In this document: piece by piece, positions 28,006 through 36,569 of the stretch
How the letters are laid out: each line of letters opens with the position of its first letter
How positions within the stretch are numbered: the stretch's first letter is position 1
Source of the DNA: Frigoribacterium sp. CG_9.8
Lineage (GTDB): Bacteria; Actinomycetota; Actinomycetes; Actinomycetales; Microbacteriaceae
Assembly: GCF_015751965.1 (NCBI RefSeq)
Contig: NZ_JADOVH010000005.1
Location: forward strand, 1-64,000
DNA length: 64,000 bases
Direction of reading: 5' to 3'
Made by a program: the position numbers and the translations under genes
Notes under the pieces: generated by a model
What the model was told of the DNA's origin: nothing
The model's database searches: none
Seen by the model: the letters and a program-made list of their open reading frames with translations, nothing else

Positions 28006-28110
28006 CCGGTTCAGACCAGGCCGGTTCAGACCAGGCTGGTTCAGACCAGGCCGGTTCAGACCAGGCCGGTTCAGACCAGGCTGGTTCAGACCAGGCCGGT
28101 TCAGACCAGG
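28006..28110. repeat. 15-bp minisatellite, seven copies
   Basis: Seven head-to-tail copies of CCGGTTCAGACCAGG (copies 3 and 6 read CTGG at the start). It fills the gap between the convergent DUF3817 and CPBP-like genes. The last unit supplies the stop codon of the minus-strand CPBP-like gene (TGA at 28103-28101). Confidence 0.97.
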
Positions 28111-28943
28111 AAGAACGGGATCATTCCGGGGTTTCTCGCGTGCACGATCACCAGAAACACCACGAGGTCGAACAGCAGGTGCACGGCGAGCACGTAGGTG
28201 AGCGATCGGGTGATGGTGAAGGTGTAGCCCTGCAGCAGCGCAAACGGGATGGTGAGCAGCGGCCCCCACGACTGGTAGCCAAGCTCCCACAGGAATGACA
28301 CGAAGACGATTGCCTGCAGCAGGTTGGCCTGCCACATGGGAAAGTGGCGTTTCAGCAGCACGAACACCGTGCAGATGAAGAAGAGTTCGTCCCAGGTGCC
28401 CACGAAGTTGACGCCGACGAACAGGCGGCCGATCTCATCCGGTGCCGTAACGACCGGCCAGTTGAGGTAGGCGCCTGAGGTGATGAAGTAGAACGGCAGA
28501 ATCAGCCAGCCGAGGGCGAGCACGAGCACAAGGTAGCTCCACTGCAGCGGCGTCCAGGGCCACATGCCCTTCCACGGAAACCGGATGATGTGCTGCCGGA
28601 AAACATAGCGCGAGATGAGGTATGGCACCGCAACCGCAGACGCCAGCACGAAGCCGAGCAGGAAGAAGTTGACCCAGCCGATATCGGCCTTGACCGACAT
28701 CGAACTCACGATCACCAGGCCGATTGCGATGAGCAGAAAATCCTTCGCCATGCCGACGGTGAGACCGCGCCGGTCGAAAAGCCAGGCGAGGCCGAGCCCG
28801 ATCGCGACCATCGGGTAACCGATCAGCGGCATCCGCAGCGAGAAGAGAAAGAGGGCAGACGAGCACAGGATGACGGCCGGGATCAGCCCCCAGCTGACGG
28901 CGCGCCGCACCGGGGATTCGGTGGACGTGCCGATCGAGGTCAC
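28101..28943 (-). CDS. CPBP-like integral membrane protein, motifs incomplete
   Basis: 280 residues with about eight membrane helices. In the second half, WDELFFICTVFVLLKRHFP, FLWELGYQ and AVHLLFD occupy the places of the three CPBP glutamic-protease/CAAX motifs (EExxxR, FxxxH, HxxxN). Here the first reads DE without the Arg and the second lacks the His. It may thus be a divergent or inactive member. The C-terminal stop TGA lies in the first unit of the 15-bp repeat, so the last residues may have been changed by repeat growth. Confidence 0.6.
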   Translation of the reverse strand: MTSIGTSTESPVRRAVSWGLIPAVILCSSALFLFSLRMPLIGYPMVAIGLGLAWLFDRRGLTVGMAKDFLLIAIGLVIVSSMSVKADIGWVNFFLLGFVLASAVAVPYLISRYVFRQHIIRFPWKGMWPWTPLQWSYLVLVLALGWLILPFYFITSGAYLNWPVVTAPDEIGRLFVGVNFVGTWDELFFICTVFVLLKRHFPMWQANLLQAIVFVSFLWELGYQSWGPLLTIPFALLQGYTFTITRSLTYVLAVHLLFDLVVFLVIVHARNPGMIPFFLV

Positions 28944-29126
28944 CTGCCCAGTTTAGGTTCCCGGGAGGCTGCGGCTGCGTGGCGGGTGCATGTGCCGCTG
29001 CTGTTGCTGCTGTTACTTTTTCTGTTGCTGCTGCTGTCTCGCGGATGCCGCACGGGCCGCGCCAAAGCGCTCGCCCGGTAGAATTGTCACATCCGGCACT
29101 CCCTCGACCCAGGAGCACTTTCGCCC

Positions 29127-31667
29127 GTGACTACCCCAGCAATTCCTGCCGCCACTTCTGCCACTGCTGGCTCGACCAGCGTCGCCGACACCGTGTCGAA
29201 TGCCGAGGTGACTCCCCACAGGGAGCAGCCCTACGCGGCCCTCGGGCTCAAGGAGGCAGAGTACCTGTCGATCCGCGAGATTCTCGGGCGGCGGCCAACG
29301 AGCGGTGAACTCGCGATGTACTCGGTGATGTGGAGCGAGCACTGCTCCTACAAGTCGTCAAAAATCTATCTGCGGCAGTTCGGCGACAAGACCACCGAGA
29401 AGATGCGCACCAACCTCATGGTGGGCATGGGCGAGAATGCGGGCGTCGTGGATGTGGGCCAGGGTTGGGCCGTGACCTTCAAGATCGAGAGCCACAACCA
29501 TCCGTCCTACATCGAGCCATTCCAGGGTGCCGCGACCGGCGTCGGGGGAATCGTGCGCGACATCATCTCGATGGGCGCGCGCCCGGTCGCGGTGATGGAT
29601 GCGCTGCGCTTCGGCGCGATCGATGACCCCGACACAGCCCGTGTCGTGCACGGTGTCGTCGCCGGAATCTCGTTTTACGGCAACTGCCTCGGCCTGCCGA
29701 ATATCGGCGGGGAGACCTGGTTCGACTCCGTCTATCAGGCGAATCCGCTCGTCAACGCGCTTGCCGTCGGAGTGCTACGCCATGAAGATCTGCACCTCGC
29801 GAATGCCCGCGGCGTGGGCAACAAAGTCGTGCTGTTCGGAGCCCGCACCGGCGGAGATGGCATCGGCGGAGCATCCATCCTCGCCTCTGACTCCTTCTCT
29901 GCGGGCGGCCCGACCAAGCGACCCGCCGTGCAGGTGGGTGACCCCTTCGCCGAAAAGGTGCTCATCGAGTGCTGCCTCGAGCTGTTCCAGCAGGAGCTGG
30001 TCGAGGGCATCCAGGATCTGGGGGCCGCCGGCATCAGCTGCGCCACGTCGGAGCTCGCCTCCAACGGCGACGGCGGAATGTTCATCGAACTCGAGAAGGT
30101 GCTGCTTCGCGACCCCACCCTCACGGCAGAAGGGATTCTGATGTCCGAGAGCCAGGAGCGCATGATGGCGATCGTGACGCCCGAGAAGCTTGCCGGTTTC
30201 CTCGCTGTGGTCGAGAAGTGGGATGTCGAGACCTCCGTACTCGGCGAGGTGACCGACACCGGCCGCCTCATCATCCACTGGCACGGCGAAGAGATCGTCA
30301 ATGTGCTGCCACGCACCGTCGCGGTCGACGGCCCGGTGTACGAGCGAGAAGTCGCCTACCCGACCTGGCAGGATGCCCTGCAGGCAGACTCGTCATCGTC
30401 GCTGGCCCGCGCCGCGACATCCACCCTCTTGAGGGAGCAGGCGATCGCTCTTCTCGGCAGCGGCAACCTCGCCTCGAAAGAGTGGATCACCAACCAGTAC
30501 GACCGCTATGTCATGGGCAACACCGCGCTCTCGTTCCCGGATGACGGCGGCATGGTGCGCATCGACGAAGGCAGCGGCCTCGGATTCGCCGTTGCCACCG
30601 ATGCCAACGGCCGTTACGCCTACCTCGACCCCTACCGTGGGGCCCAACTCGCCCTCGCTGAGGCCTTCCGCAATGTGGCCGTCACCGGAGCAACCCCGGT
30701 CGCCGTCTCCGACTGCCTCAACTTCGGCTCGCCGGAGAACCCCGAGGTGATGTGGCAGTTCTCGCAGGCCGTCGAAGGGCTGGCGGACGGATGCCTCGAG
30801 CTCGAGATTCCCGTCACCGGCGGCAACGTGTCGTTCTACAACCAGACCGGTGACGTGCCGATCCATCCGACCCCGGTCGTGGCTGTGCTCGGAGTGATCA
30901 ACGATGTCGCGGACCGCATCCCGAGCGGCTGGCAGGACGAGGGCAACAACATCTACCTGCTCGGCACCACGCGCGACGAGCTCGACGGATCCGCCTGGGC
31001 GGGAGTCATCCACTCCCATCTCGGCGGTCGTCCGCCCCTCGTGGACTTCGCCGCCGAACAGGCACTCGCCGGGCTCATCAAGTCGGGCTCGAAGCAGAAC
31101 ATCATCGCCTCCGCGCACGACCTCTCAGACGGTGGGCTCATCCAGGCCGTCTCCGAGTCGATTCTGCGCTTCGGTGTAGGCGCCCGGCTGTGGATCACGG
31201 AGCTCATGGAGCGCGACGGAGTGGATGCGACGGCCGCCCTGTTCAGCGAGTCGGGTGCGCGAGCGATCGTCTCGGTGCCGCGCGAAGACGACGTGCGCTT
31301 CATCGGGCTGTGCGAGGGGCGCGGTGTGCCAGCCCTGCGCGTCGGCGTGACGGATGGCGGCGGCTTCGGCGCGTCTGCGGATGCGGCTGCGGATGCGTCT
31401 ACGTCTGCGTCTACGTCTACGTCTGCGTCTACGGATGCGTCTACGTCTACGTCTGTATCTACGTCTACGGATGCGTCTACGTCTGCGTCTACGTCTACGG
31501 ATGCGTCTACGTCTACGTCTGTATCTACGTCTACGGATGCGGAACGCGGCGCACCTGCGGGCGCGACTCTCGACGTGCAAGACCACTTCGTCATCACTCT
31601 CGACGAGTTGCGCGCCACCCACCGCGGCACGCTAGCTGAGCACTTCGGCCCAGTAGTAGGCCACTAG
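29127..31667 (+). CDS. purL: Phosphoribosylformylglycinamidine synthase, PurL subunit, with low-complexity insertion
   Basis: 846 residues against the usual 740-770 for small PurL. It uses ATP and ammonia from PurQ to make FGAM. Conserved parts: [30 protein letters not shown], the second-half ATP-fold [10 protein letters not shown] and AHDLSDGGL. Two additions are visible: an N-terminal Ala/Ser/Thr-rich stretch of about 30 residues and, at residues 751-806, a Ser/Thr/Ala/Asp repeat encoded by a hexanucleotide microsatellite just before the C-terminal [12 protein letters not shown] helix. The insertion is in frame. Possible -10 TAGAAT at 29079 and AGGAG at 29111. Confidence 0.95.
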   Translation: MTTPAIPAATSATAGSTSVADTVSNAEVTPHREQPYAALGLKEAEYLSIREILGRRPTSGELAMYSVMWSEHCSYKSSKIYLRQFGDKTTEKMRTNLMVGMGENAGVVDVGQGWAVTFKIESHNHPSYIEPFQGAATGVGGIVRDIISMGARPVAVMDALRFGAIDDPDTARVVHGVVAGISFYGNCLGLPNIGGETWFDSVYQANPLVNALAVGVLRHEDLHLANARGVGNKVVLFGARTGGDGIGGASILASDSFSAGGPTKRPAVQVGDPFAEKVLIECCLELFQQELVEGIQDLGAAGISCATSELASNGDGGMFIELEKVLLRDPTLTAEGILMSESQERMMAIVTPEKLAGFLAVVEKWDVETSVLGEVTDTGRLIIHWHGEEIVNVLPRTVAVDGPVYEREVAYPTWQDALQADSSSSLARAATSTLLREQAIALLGSGNLASKEWITNQYDRYVMGNTALSFPDDGGMVRIDEGSGLGFAVATDANGRYAYLDPYRGAQLALAEAFRNVAVTGATPVAVSDCLNFGSPENPEVMWQFSQAVEGLADGCLELEIPVTGGNVSFYNQTGDVPIHPTPVVAVLGVINDVADRIPSGWQDEGNNIYLLGTTRDELDGSAWAGVIHSHLGGRPPLVDFAAEQALAGLIKSGSKQNIIASAHDLSDGGLIQAVSESILRFGVGARLWITELMERDGVDATAALFSESGARAIVSVPREDDVRFIGLCEGRGVPALRVGVTDGGGFGASADAAADASTSASTSTSASTDASTSTSVSTSTDASTSASTSTDASTSTSVSTSTDAERGAPAGATLDVQDHFVITLDELRATHRGTLAEHFGPVVGH
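31375..31545 (+). repeat. Hexanucleotide microsatellite inside purL
   Basis: Tracts of TCTACG and TCTGCG hexamers punctuated by GGATGCG, with a 66-bp higher-order duplication (copies start at 31433 and 31499). The protein is a run of Ser, Thr, Ala, Val and Asp. All steps are multiples of three, so frame is kept. Confidence 0.95.
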
Positions 31668-31675
31668 TCCCAAAA

Positions 31676-31750
31676 CCCTGCCGATCAACGGTCAAAGAGT
31701 GTCGCCTGACAGTGCGTTAGGCGACACTCTTTGACCGTTGATCGGCAGGG
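31676..31750. repeat. Family-2 palindrome, copy D (perfect 32-bp arms)
   Basis: The left arm 31676-31707 and the right arm 31719-31750 are exact reverse complements (32 of 32), with an 11-nt loop. The inner ends of the arms are GTCAAAGAGTGTCGCCT and its complement. It lies between purL and the DUF559-like gene. There is no T-tract after it, so it is not a standard terminator. Confidence 0.97.
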
Positions 31751-31799
31751 CTGGGGATAGTTTTGGCGGCATTTTTGCGGGAGCGGGCACAGTGGGGGG

Positions 31800-32711
31800 A
31801 TGTCGCGCCACCGAGCTATTCCCCCGAGCCTGTCTGAGCGTGTGTTCACAGTGCCCGAGGCGGTAAGTGCTGGCGTGACAAAGCGACGGCTGCGCGGATC
31901 GGACCTCGCGGCGCCATTCTTCGCGGTGCGGGTGGCCGCGGCGACGGCAGTGACTCCGAGCATCAGCACCCTTGCCCATGCGTTTGCCGTCAGGCTAGCA
32001 TCCGACCAGTTCTTCAGCCATCTGACCGCCGCGACCCTGCTCGGCCTTCGCCTGCCCGAGCGTCATCTGCCATTAATTCTGGATGTCGCGGTGCTCGCGC
32101 CCGCACGTCTTCCCCGGCTCCGCGGCATCCGTGGTCACCAGCTGATGCCGAGTGCGCGGATCGAGACGTTACCGGACGGTCTGCGGGTGAGCTCCGCCGT
32201 CGACACATGGTGCCAGCTTGCGGCCGTTCTCCAGCTGGACGAGTTGATCGTGATGGGCGACGGGCTCCTGCAGCGGGAGCATCCTCTCGCATCCAGGGCC
32301 GAATTAGTGTCGACGATTGACGCCTGGGGCCACCGCCCCGGCGTGACCAATTTGCGTGAAGCTCTGCTGCACCTGCGGGCCCGCACCGATTCGGCGCGCG
32401 AGACGATGCTTCGACTCATCGTCATTCGAGCCGGTTTTCCGGAGCCGGTCGTGAACCACAAAATCTACAACCGGTTCGGGGCGTTGATCGCACATGGCGA
32501 TCTCGCCTTCCCGGAATACCGGGTACTGCTCGAGTATGACGGCGCTGTGCACCGCCAGGAACATCAATTTCATGTGGATATCGCGCGTCTTGACGGGCTG
32601 ATGGAGGAGCGATGGCGGGTCATCCGCGTCGACAAGCAGCTGATGGCGGCGCGCGCGACCCTGCTAGGCAAAGTGCACACGGCCCTGACGGCGGCCGGCT
32701 GGCGCGGCTGA
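31800..32711 (+). CDS. DUF559/Vsr-like endonuclease-fold protein with AbiEi-like N-terminus
   Basis: 303 residues. The N-terminal part (VFTVPEAVSAGVTKRRLRG) looks like the winged-helix domain of AbiEi-type antitoxins, and the middle (SHLTAATLLGLRLPER) matches proteins commonly called type IV TA AbiEi-like. The last 110 residues (GDLAFPEYRVLLEYDGAVHR, then RWRVIRVD) have the D-x(n)-E-x-D plus His layout of DUF559, a Vsr-like PD-(D/E)xK nuclease fold. No AbiEii toxin follows it. The gene is bracketed by two large palindromes of one family. A single-strand or hairpin nicking role is possible but untested. Confidence 0.75.
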   Translation: MSRHRAIPPSLSERVFTVPEAVSAGVTKRRLRGSDLAAPFFAVRVAAATAVTPSISTLAHAFAVRLASDQFFSHLTAATLLGLRLPERHLPLILDVAVLAPARLPRLRGIRGHQLMPSARIETLPDGLRVSSAVDTWCQLAAVLQLDELIVMGDGLLQREHPLASRAELVSTIDAWGHRPGVTNLREALLHLRARTDSARETMLRLIVIRAGFPEPVVNHKIYNRFGALIAHGDLAFPEYRVLLEYDGAVHRQEHQFHVDIARLDGLMEERWRVIRVDKQLMAARATLLGKVHTALTAAGWRG

Positions 32712-32735
32712 CCCCCGTCCCACTCCAAACTTGCA

Positions 32736-32798
32736 AGTTCAACTGTCAAAGAATGTCGCCTGGCGACCAGTTAGGCGACATTCTTTGACAGTTGAGCT
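32736..32798. repeat. Family-2 palindrome, copy E
   Basis: Perfect 23-bp arms (32739-32761 and 32773-32795), extended outward by a G-T wobble and two more pairs, again around an 11-nt loop. The arm contains CAACTGTCAAAGAATGTCG. It lies between the convergent DUF559-like and chorismate mutase genes. Confidence 0.95.
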
Positions 32799-32819
32799 GA
32801 GGATCGAGCGGGATTGGGC

Positions 32820-33137
32820 TCAGGCCTGAGTGGCTATTGCTCCGGTGCTGGCGATCTGCTCGTGCTGGTGGATGACCTCGGCGATGATGAAGTTGAGAAA
32901 TTTTTCACCGAAGGCGGGATCGAGATGCGACTCGGATGCCAACGCCTTGAGCTTGGTGATCTGCTCGAGTTCGCGCCCCGGGTCCGCCGCCGGCAGTCCA
33001 CTGGATGCCTTGAGCCGCCCCACCTGCTGGGTGAACTTGAATCGCTCGGCGAGGAGATGCACGAGAGCGGCGTCTACGTTGTCGATGCTCTGGCGAAGGC
33101 TCAAGAGCTGGGCGGCGGGATCGAGAGAGTCAGGCAT
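32820..33137 (-). CDS. Chorismate mutase, AroQ type
   Basis: 105 residues, all-helical, with LSLRQSIDNVDAALVHLLAERFKFTQQVGRLKA, the AroQ signature (Arg of the first helix, and the LLAER-K pattern). It isomerises chorismate to prephenate at the entry to Phe and Tyr. The lack of a signal peptide argues for a cytosolic enzyme. Actinobacterial forms of this type can be activated by DAHP synthase. It stands alone here, next to the Ohr gene. Confidence 0.9.
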   Translation of the reverse strand: MPDSLDPAAQLLSLRQSIDNVDAALVHLLAERFKFTQQVGRLKASSGLPAADPGRELEQITKLKALASESHLDPAFGEKFLNFIIAEVIHQHEQIASTGAIATQA

Positions 33138-33187
33138 GATTCGAGGGTACCCGCCAGAGACCGCGACTACCCGCCAGCGCCTCGTGC

Positions 33188-33607
33188 TCAGTCGACCAAC
33201 GTGAGCGTAACGTCGATGTTGCCCCGGGTGGCGTTGGAGTAGGGGCAGACCCGGTGGGCGGCATCCGCGATTTCCTGGCGACGCTCAGCCGGTACACGGG
33301 GCGTGTAGATGTCGAGCTCGACGGCCAGACCGAATCCCTCATAGCCGTCATTGCCGATACTTACACTTGCCGAGACGGCCGAATCGTTGGTGTCAAGCTG
33401 CAACGACCGCCCGACGACATGGATGGCGCTGAGGAAGCAGGCGGAGAATCCGGCAGCAAAGAGTTGTTCGGGATTCGTGCCCTCACCGCTGCCACCGAGT
33501 TCCTTCGGTGGCCGGGTGTCGAAGTCGAGCCGGTCATCTTCCGAACGAACATGACCGTCGCGGCCACCCCCGGTAGCGTGGGCGATTGCGGTATATGAAA
33601 TTTCCAT
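33188..33607 (-). CDS. Organic hydroperoxide resistance protein (Ohr/OsmC family)
   Basis: 139 residues. Both redox-active cysteines are present: FSACFLSAI near residue 55 and HRVCPYSNATRGN near residue 120. The Glu and Arg that polarise the peroxidatic Cys sit in the NPEQLFAAG and TRPPKEL stretches. Ohr reduces organic hydroperoxides using lipoylated proteins as electron donors. The PYSNATRGN tail supports Ohr over OsmC. No OhrR regulator gene lies next to it. Confidence 0.92.
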   Translation of the reverse strand: MEISYTAIAHATGGGRDGHVRSEDDRLDFDTRPPKELGGSGEGTNPEQLFAAGFSACFLSAIHVVGRSLQLDTNDSAVSASVSIGNDGYEGFGLAVELDIYTPRVPAERRQEIADAAHRVCPYSNATRGNIDVTLTLVD

Positions 33608-33696
33608 GGCTTCAGCCGACCATCTAATTCTGGGCGTTATCCGAGCACCGCCCTACGTCATCGAGCACGTGCGGATGGGCTCGGCGCACAAGAGAG

Positions 33697-34344
33697 CTAC
33701 GTCATCGAGCGCGTGCGGAAGAGCACCGGGCGATCCCCGTGACGCTCAAGTCGCTGCTCGAGCCCGGTTCGCACCCGCGGCCAGTCATCACGGATTATGG
33801 AGTAGACCGCGCTGTTGCGCCAGCTGCCGTCGGCGCGAAGGAGATCCCGGCGCACAATGCCCTCGAAGGTTGCACCGAGGCCAGCGATGGCCGCGCACGA
33901 ACGCTCGTTGAGGGCATCCGCTTGGATTTTTACTCGGCCGAATCCGCAGTCGAAGGCGATCCCGAGCAACAGAAGCTTGACCTCGGCGTTCACAGCGGTA
34001 CCCCAGACTCGCGGATCGTAGGCGGTCCAGCCAAGATGGGCGGCCTCGCGCGCCAGGTCGAAGTCCGCAAGTGTCGTCGTGCCCACGAGCTCACGATCGT
34101 GTGGCCCGCCCACCAGGAAAATCGCATAGGGGTTGCAGTCGTCCCACCGGAAGAAGCTCTCGGCCCACTCAATGAAGCCCGCTGGAGAATCACGGTAGGC
34201 GGCAGACCCACCACCGAAACCCCCGGCAAAGACAACGGGATGCCCGATCGCCGCTCCGAGCGCGGGGAGGTGCTCGCGACGCAAACGCTCGAGGCGCACG
34301 AATCGGCCGGAAACATCGGTGGCCTCGGGACGGGTCGCGGTCAT
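33697..34344 (-). CDS. GNAT-family N-acetyltransferase
   Basis: 215 residues. The core runs FVRLERLRREHLPAL, then ELVGTTTLADFDL, LGWTAYDPRVWGTAVNAE (the acetyl-CoA loop region) and RVKIQADALNERSCAAIAGLGATFEG, as in RimJ/RimL-like transferases. The acceptor is unknown. The start was set at ATG 34344 because GGAG lies 4 bases upstream; the open frame extends a further 27 codons with poorer sequence and would nearly overlap the divergent gene. Confidence 0.85.
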   Translation of the reverse strand: MTATRPEATDVSGRFVRLERLRREHLPALGAAIGHPVVFAGGFGGGSAAYRDSPAGFIEWAESFFRWDDCNPYAIFLVGGPHDRELVGTTTLADFDLAREAAHLGWTAYDPRVWGTAVNAEVKLLLLGIAFDCGFGRVKIQADALNERSCAAIAGLGATFEGIVRRDLLRADGSWRNSAVYSIIRDDWPRVRTGLEQRLERHGDRPVLFRTRSMT

Positions 34345-34409
34345 GCGCTCCAGTCTGACAGGGCAAAGGTGCGATTTCGAAAGGCCATCAGTGGTGAATA
34401 ATTGCAGGC

Positions 34410-35018
34410 GTGACCAAGACCACACTATTCCTGAGCTCCGCCGGCGCGTTCGTGCACCTGCTCGGCGAGATCAGCGATGATCAGTGGTCGGCGCCCGGAC
34501 TTGGGGCGTGGACGGTGCGTAGCCTCGCCGGACACACCGCCCGTGCCATCCTCACCGTGGAGAATTACCTGCTGCAGGATGAGCCGGGAGACGTGACGAT
34601 CGCGACAGCGGAGGCCTATTACTCGACCGCCTACCTCGCGTTCACGGATGATTCGGCAGTCGCCGCCCGCGGTGTTGAGGCCGGCGAGTGGCTGGGTGAG
34701 CATCCGGTGGCACAGGTCTCGTCGGCGCTTGAACGGGCCACTGACGTCATAGAGTCGCAGCCGTCAGACCGCATCGTGTCAATCGGAGGAATGGGCATCC
34801 GGCTCCCCGAGTATCTGCGAACCCGGGTCTTCGAGCTGGTGGTTCACACCATCGATCTCTCGCGGGCAACCGGACTCGCCCATTCCCTTCCCGACTCTGC
34901 AGTGGAGGATGCCGTCACTCTCGCCGCGGCAGTGGCCTCTCGTCGAGGATCGGGTGAGGATGTCCTGCTCGCGCTCACGGGACGCCGCCCAATGCCCGAG
35001 GGCTTCAGCGTCGTGTGA
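34410..35018 (+). CDS. Maleylpyruvate isomerase N-terminal domain protein
   Basis: 202 residues. The DinB-like four-helix build is seen in SDDQWSAPGLGAWTVRSLAGH and VFELVVHTIDLSRATG; the His, Glu and His of these parts would bind zinc. The family uses mycothiol, the actinobacterial thiol, as partner in some members, which fits the organism. The specific reaction is unknown. GTG start at 34410, divergent from the acetyltransferase. Confidence 0.8.
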   Translation: MTKTTLFLSSAGAFVHLLGEISDDQWSAPGLGAWTVRSLAGHTARAILTVENYLLQDEPGDVTIATAEAYYSTAYLAFTDDSAVAARGVEAGEWLGEHPVAQVSSALERATDVIESQPSDRIVSIGGMGIRLPEYLRTRVFELVVHTIDLSRATGLAHSLPDSAVEDAVTLAAAVASRRGSGEDVLLALTGRRPMPEGFSVV

Positions 35019-35028
35019 CCCCGGAATA

Positions 35029-35101
35029 CCCCAGATCAGCTGTCAAAGAAGGCCGCCTAATCGCGTGCCGGACGACATTCTTTGACAGTTGACCTGTGGG
35101 G
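35029..35101. repeat. Family-2 palindrome, copy F (degenerate)
   Basis: Arms resemble copies D and E (CAGCTGTCAAAGAAGGCCG and GACGACATTCTTTGACAGTT) with several mismatches, again with an 11-nt loop (35059-35069). The right arm is closer to copy E than the left. It lies between the convergent maleylpyruvate-isomerase-like gene and purA. Confidence 0.9.
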
Positions 35102-35126
35102 GTGACGTGGGGACGGGGATGTGGGG

Positions 35127-36416
35127 TCAGGAGGTCAGGAGGTCGTGGCGCACCACTATGGCTTCGCGGTCTGGACCTACCCCGATCGCGGAAATTCGCG
35201 CACCACTCATCGCTTCGAGCGCGAGCACATAGTCCTGCGCGTTTTTCGGCAGGTCCGCAAATATTCGCACGCCCGTGATGTCTTCGGTCCAGCCGGGGAA
35301 CTCCTCGTAGATCGGGACGGCGTGGTGGAAGTCCGACTGCGACACCGGCACTTGCTCGACGCGAACACCGTCGATGTCGTAGGCAACACAGACCGGGATC
35401 GTTTCGAGCCCGGTGAGCACGTCGAGCTTTGTGAGCACGAAGTCGGTGACACCGTTGATGCGTGCCGAGTAGCGGGCGACTGGGGCGTCATACCAGCCAC
35501 AACGACGCGGGCGCCCGGTTGTTGTCCCGAACTCGGCACCATTCGTTCGGAGGAATTCTCCCGGTTCCTCGTGCAGCTCGGTGGGGAACGGTCCTGACCC
35601 AACTCGGGTCGTGTACGCCTTGACGACGGCGATGACCCGCTGCATCCGGTTGGCCGCGACACCCGATCCGGTCGCCGCACCGCCACTGGTCGAGTTCGAC
35701 GACGTCACGAACGGGTACGTTCCGTGGTCGACATCCAGCATCGTCGCCTGGCCGCCCTCGAATAGAACCGTCTTGCCGGCATCGAGAGCCTGGCTGAGGA
35801 TCAGGCCGGTATCGGCGACCATTGGGCGAAGACGCTCTGCGCACTGCAGCAGATCATCGACGATCTCATCGACGCTGATCGCCCGACGGTTGTAAATCTT
35901 CACCAGCAGGTGATTCTTGGCATCGAGGGCGCCTTCGACCTTCTGGCGAAGAATGTTCTCGTCGAACAGATCCTGGATGCGGATGCCGACGCGATTGATC
36001 TTGTCCGCGTATGCCGGCCCGATTCCCCGGCCTGTGGTTCCGATCTGCCGCTTACCGAGAAAGCGTTCGGTCACCTTGTCGAGGGTGCGGTGATACTGCG
36101 TGATGATGTGGGCATTCGCGCTGACCAGCAGTCGCGAGACATCCACTCCGCGGCTGCTCAGGGCATCGAGCTCCTCGAACAGCACTGCAATGTCGACCAC
36201 AACACCGTTGGCGATGACCGGGATGACACCGGGACTCAGGATCCCCGACGGCAGAAGGTGCAGGGCGTACTTCTCTGTGCCGACAACGACAGTGTGCCCG
36301 GCGTTATTGCCGCCATTGAACTTGACGACGTAGTCGACGCGGGGACCGAGAAGGTCGGTGGCCTTACCCTTGCCCTCATCGCCCCACTGGGCGCCGATCA
36401 AGACAATCGCGGGCAT
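35127..36416 (-). CDS. purA: Adenylosuccinate synthetase
   Basis: 429 residues, standard length. It uses GTP to join aspartate to IMP, the first step of AMP formation. The nucleotide site [11 protein letters not shown] is at residues 8-18, and [22 protein letters not shown] and [20 protein letters not shown] are all present. It is divergent from the tetR gene, with 153 bases between them. It completes the cluster of purine genes scattered over 24 kb. Confidence 0.97.
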   Translation of the reverse strand: MPAIVLIGAQWGDEGKGKATDLLGPRVDYVVKFNGGNNAGHTVVVGTEKYALHLLPSGILSPGVIPVIANGVVVDIAVLFEELDALSSRGVDVSRLLVSANAHIITQYHRTLDKVTERFLGKRQIGTTGRGIGPAYADKINRVGIRIQDLFDENILRQKVEGALDAKNHLLVKIYNRRAISVDEIVDDLLQCAERLRPMVADTGLILSQALDAGKTVLFEGGQATMLDVDHGTYPFVTSSNSTSGGAATGSGVAANRMQRVIAVVKAYTTRVGSGPFPTELHEEPGEFLRTNGAEFGTTTGRPRRCGWYDAPVARYSARINGVTDFVLTKLDVLTGLETIPVCVAYDIDGVRVEQVPVSQSDFHHAVPIYEEFPGWTEDITGVRIFADLPKNAQDYVLALEAMSGARISAIGVGPDREAIVVRHDLLTS

Positions 36417-36534
36417 GGCGAATCCTTACGTCTAACGGGGATGAGCCCCAATCCTACCAATTCCTGAGATTTCGCAGGGTCCACGCGTGCGCGAACTCTG
36501 GCCTGCATCGCTCTGCGGGACCGCATGCCATAAC

Positions 36535-36563
36535 TTGCACACGCCTGTGCAAATTATTACACT
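36535..36563 (+). promoter_or_regulatory. Promoter and likely operator of the tetR operon
   Basis: TTGCAC (36535-36540) and TACACT (36558-36563) are 17 bases apart, and the ATG at 36570 follows 6 bases later, a leaderless layout. Inside it, TTGCACACGCCTGTGCAA (36535-36552) is a palindrome with 7-bp perfect arms that covers the -35 box, the expected place for TetR self-repression. Confidence 0.75.
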
Positions 36564-36569
36564 GAAGCA

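Noticed and set aside
28006-28110. CRISPR array
   Set aside because: The 15-bp units are head to tail without spacers, and no cas gene is present.
30953-31630. Minus-strand open frames over the purL microsatellite
   Set aside because: Repeat-driven; no protein signature, and purL conservation continues on both sides.
31676-31750. Standard intrinsic terminator of purL
   Set aside because: The stem is far longer than needed and no T-tract follows; related copies bracket the next gene instead.
31800-32711. AbiEi/AbiEii toxin-antitoxin pair
   Set aside because: No AbiEii-type nucleotidyltransferase gene follows; the C-terminal half looks like a DUF559/Vsr nuclease fold.
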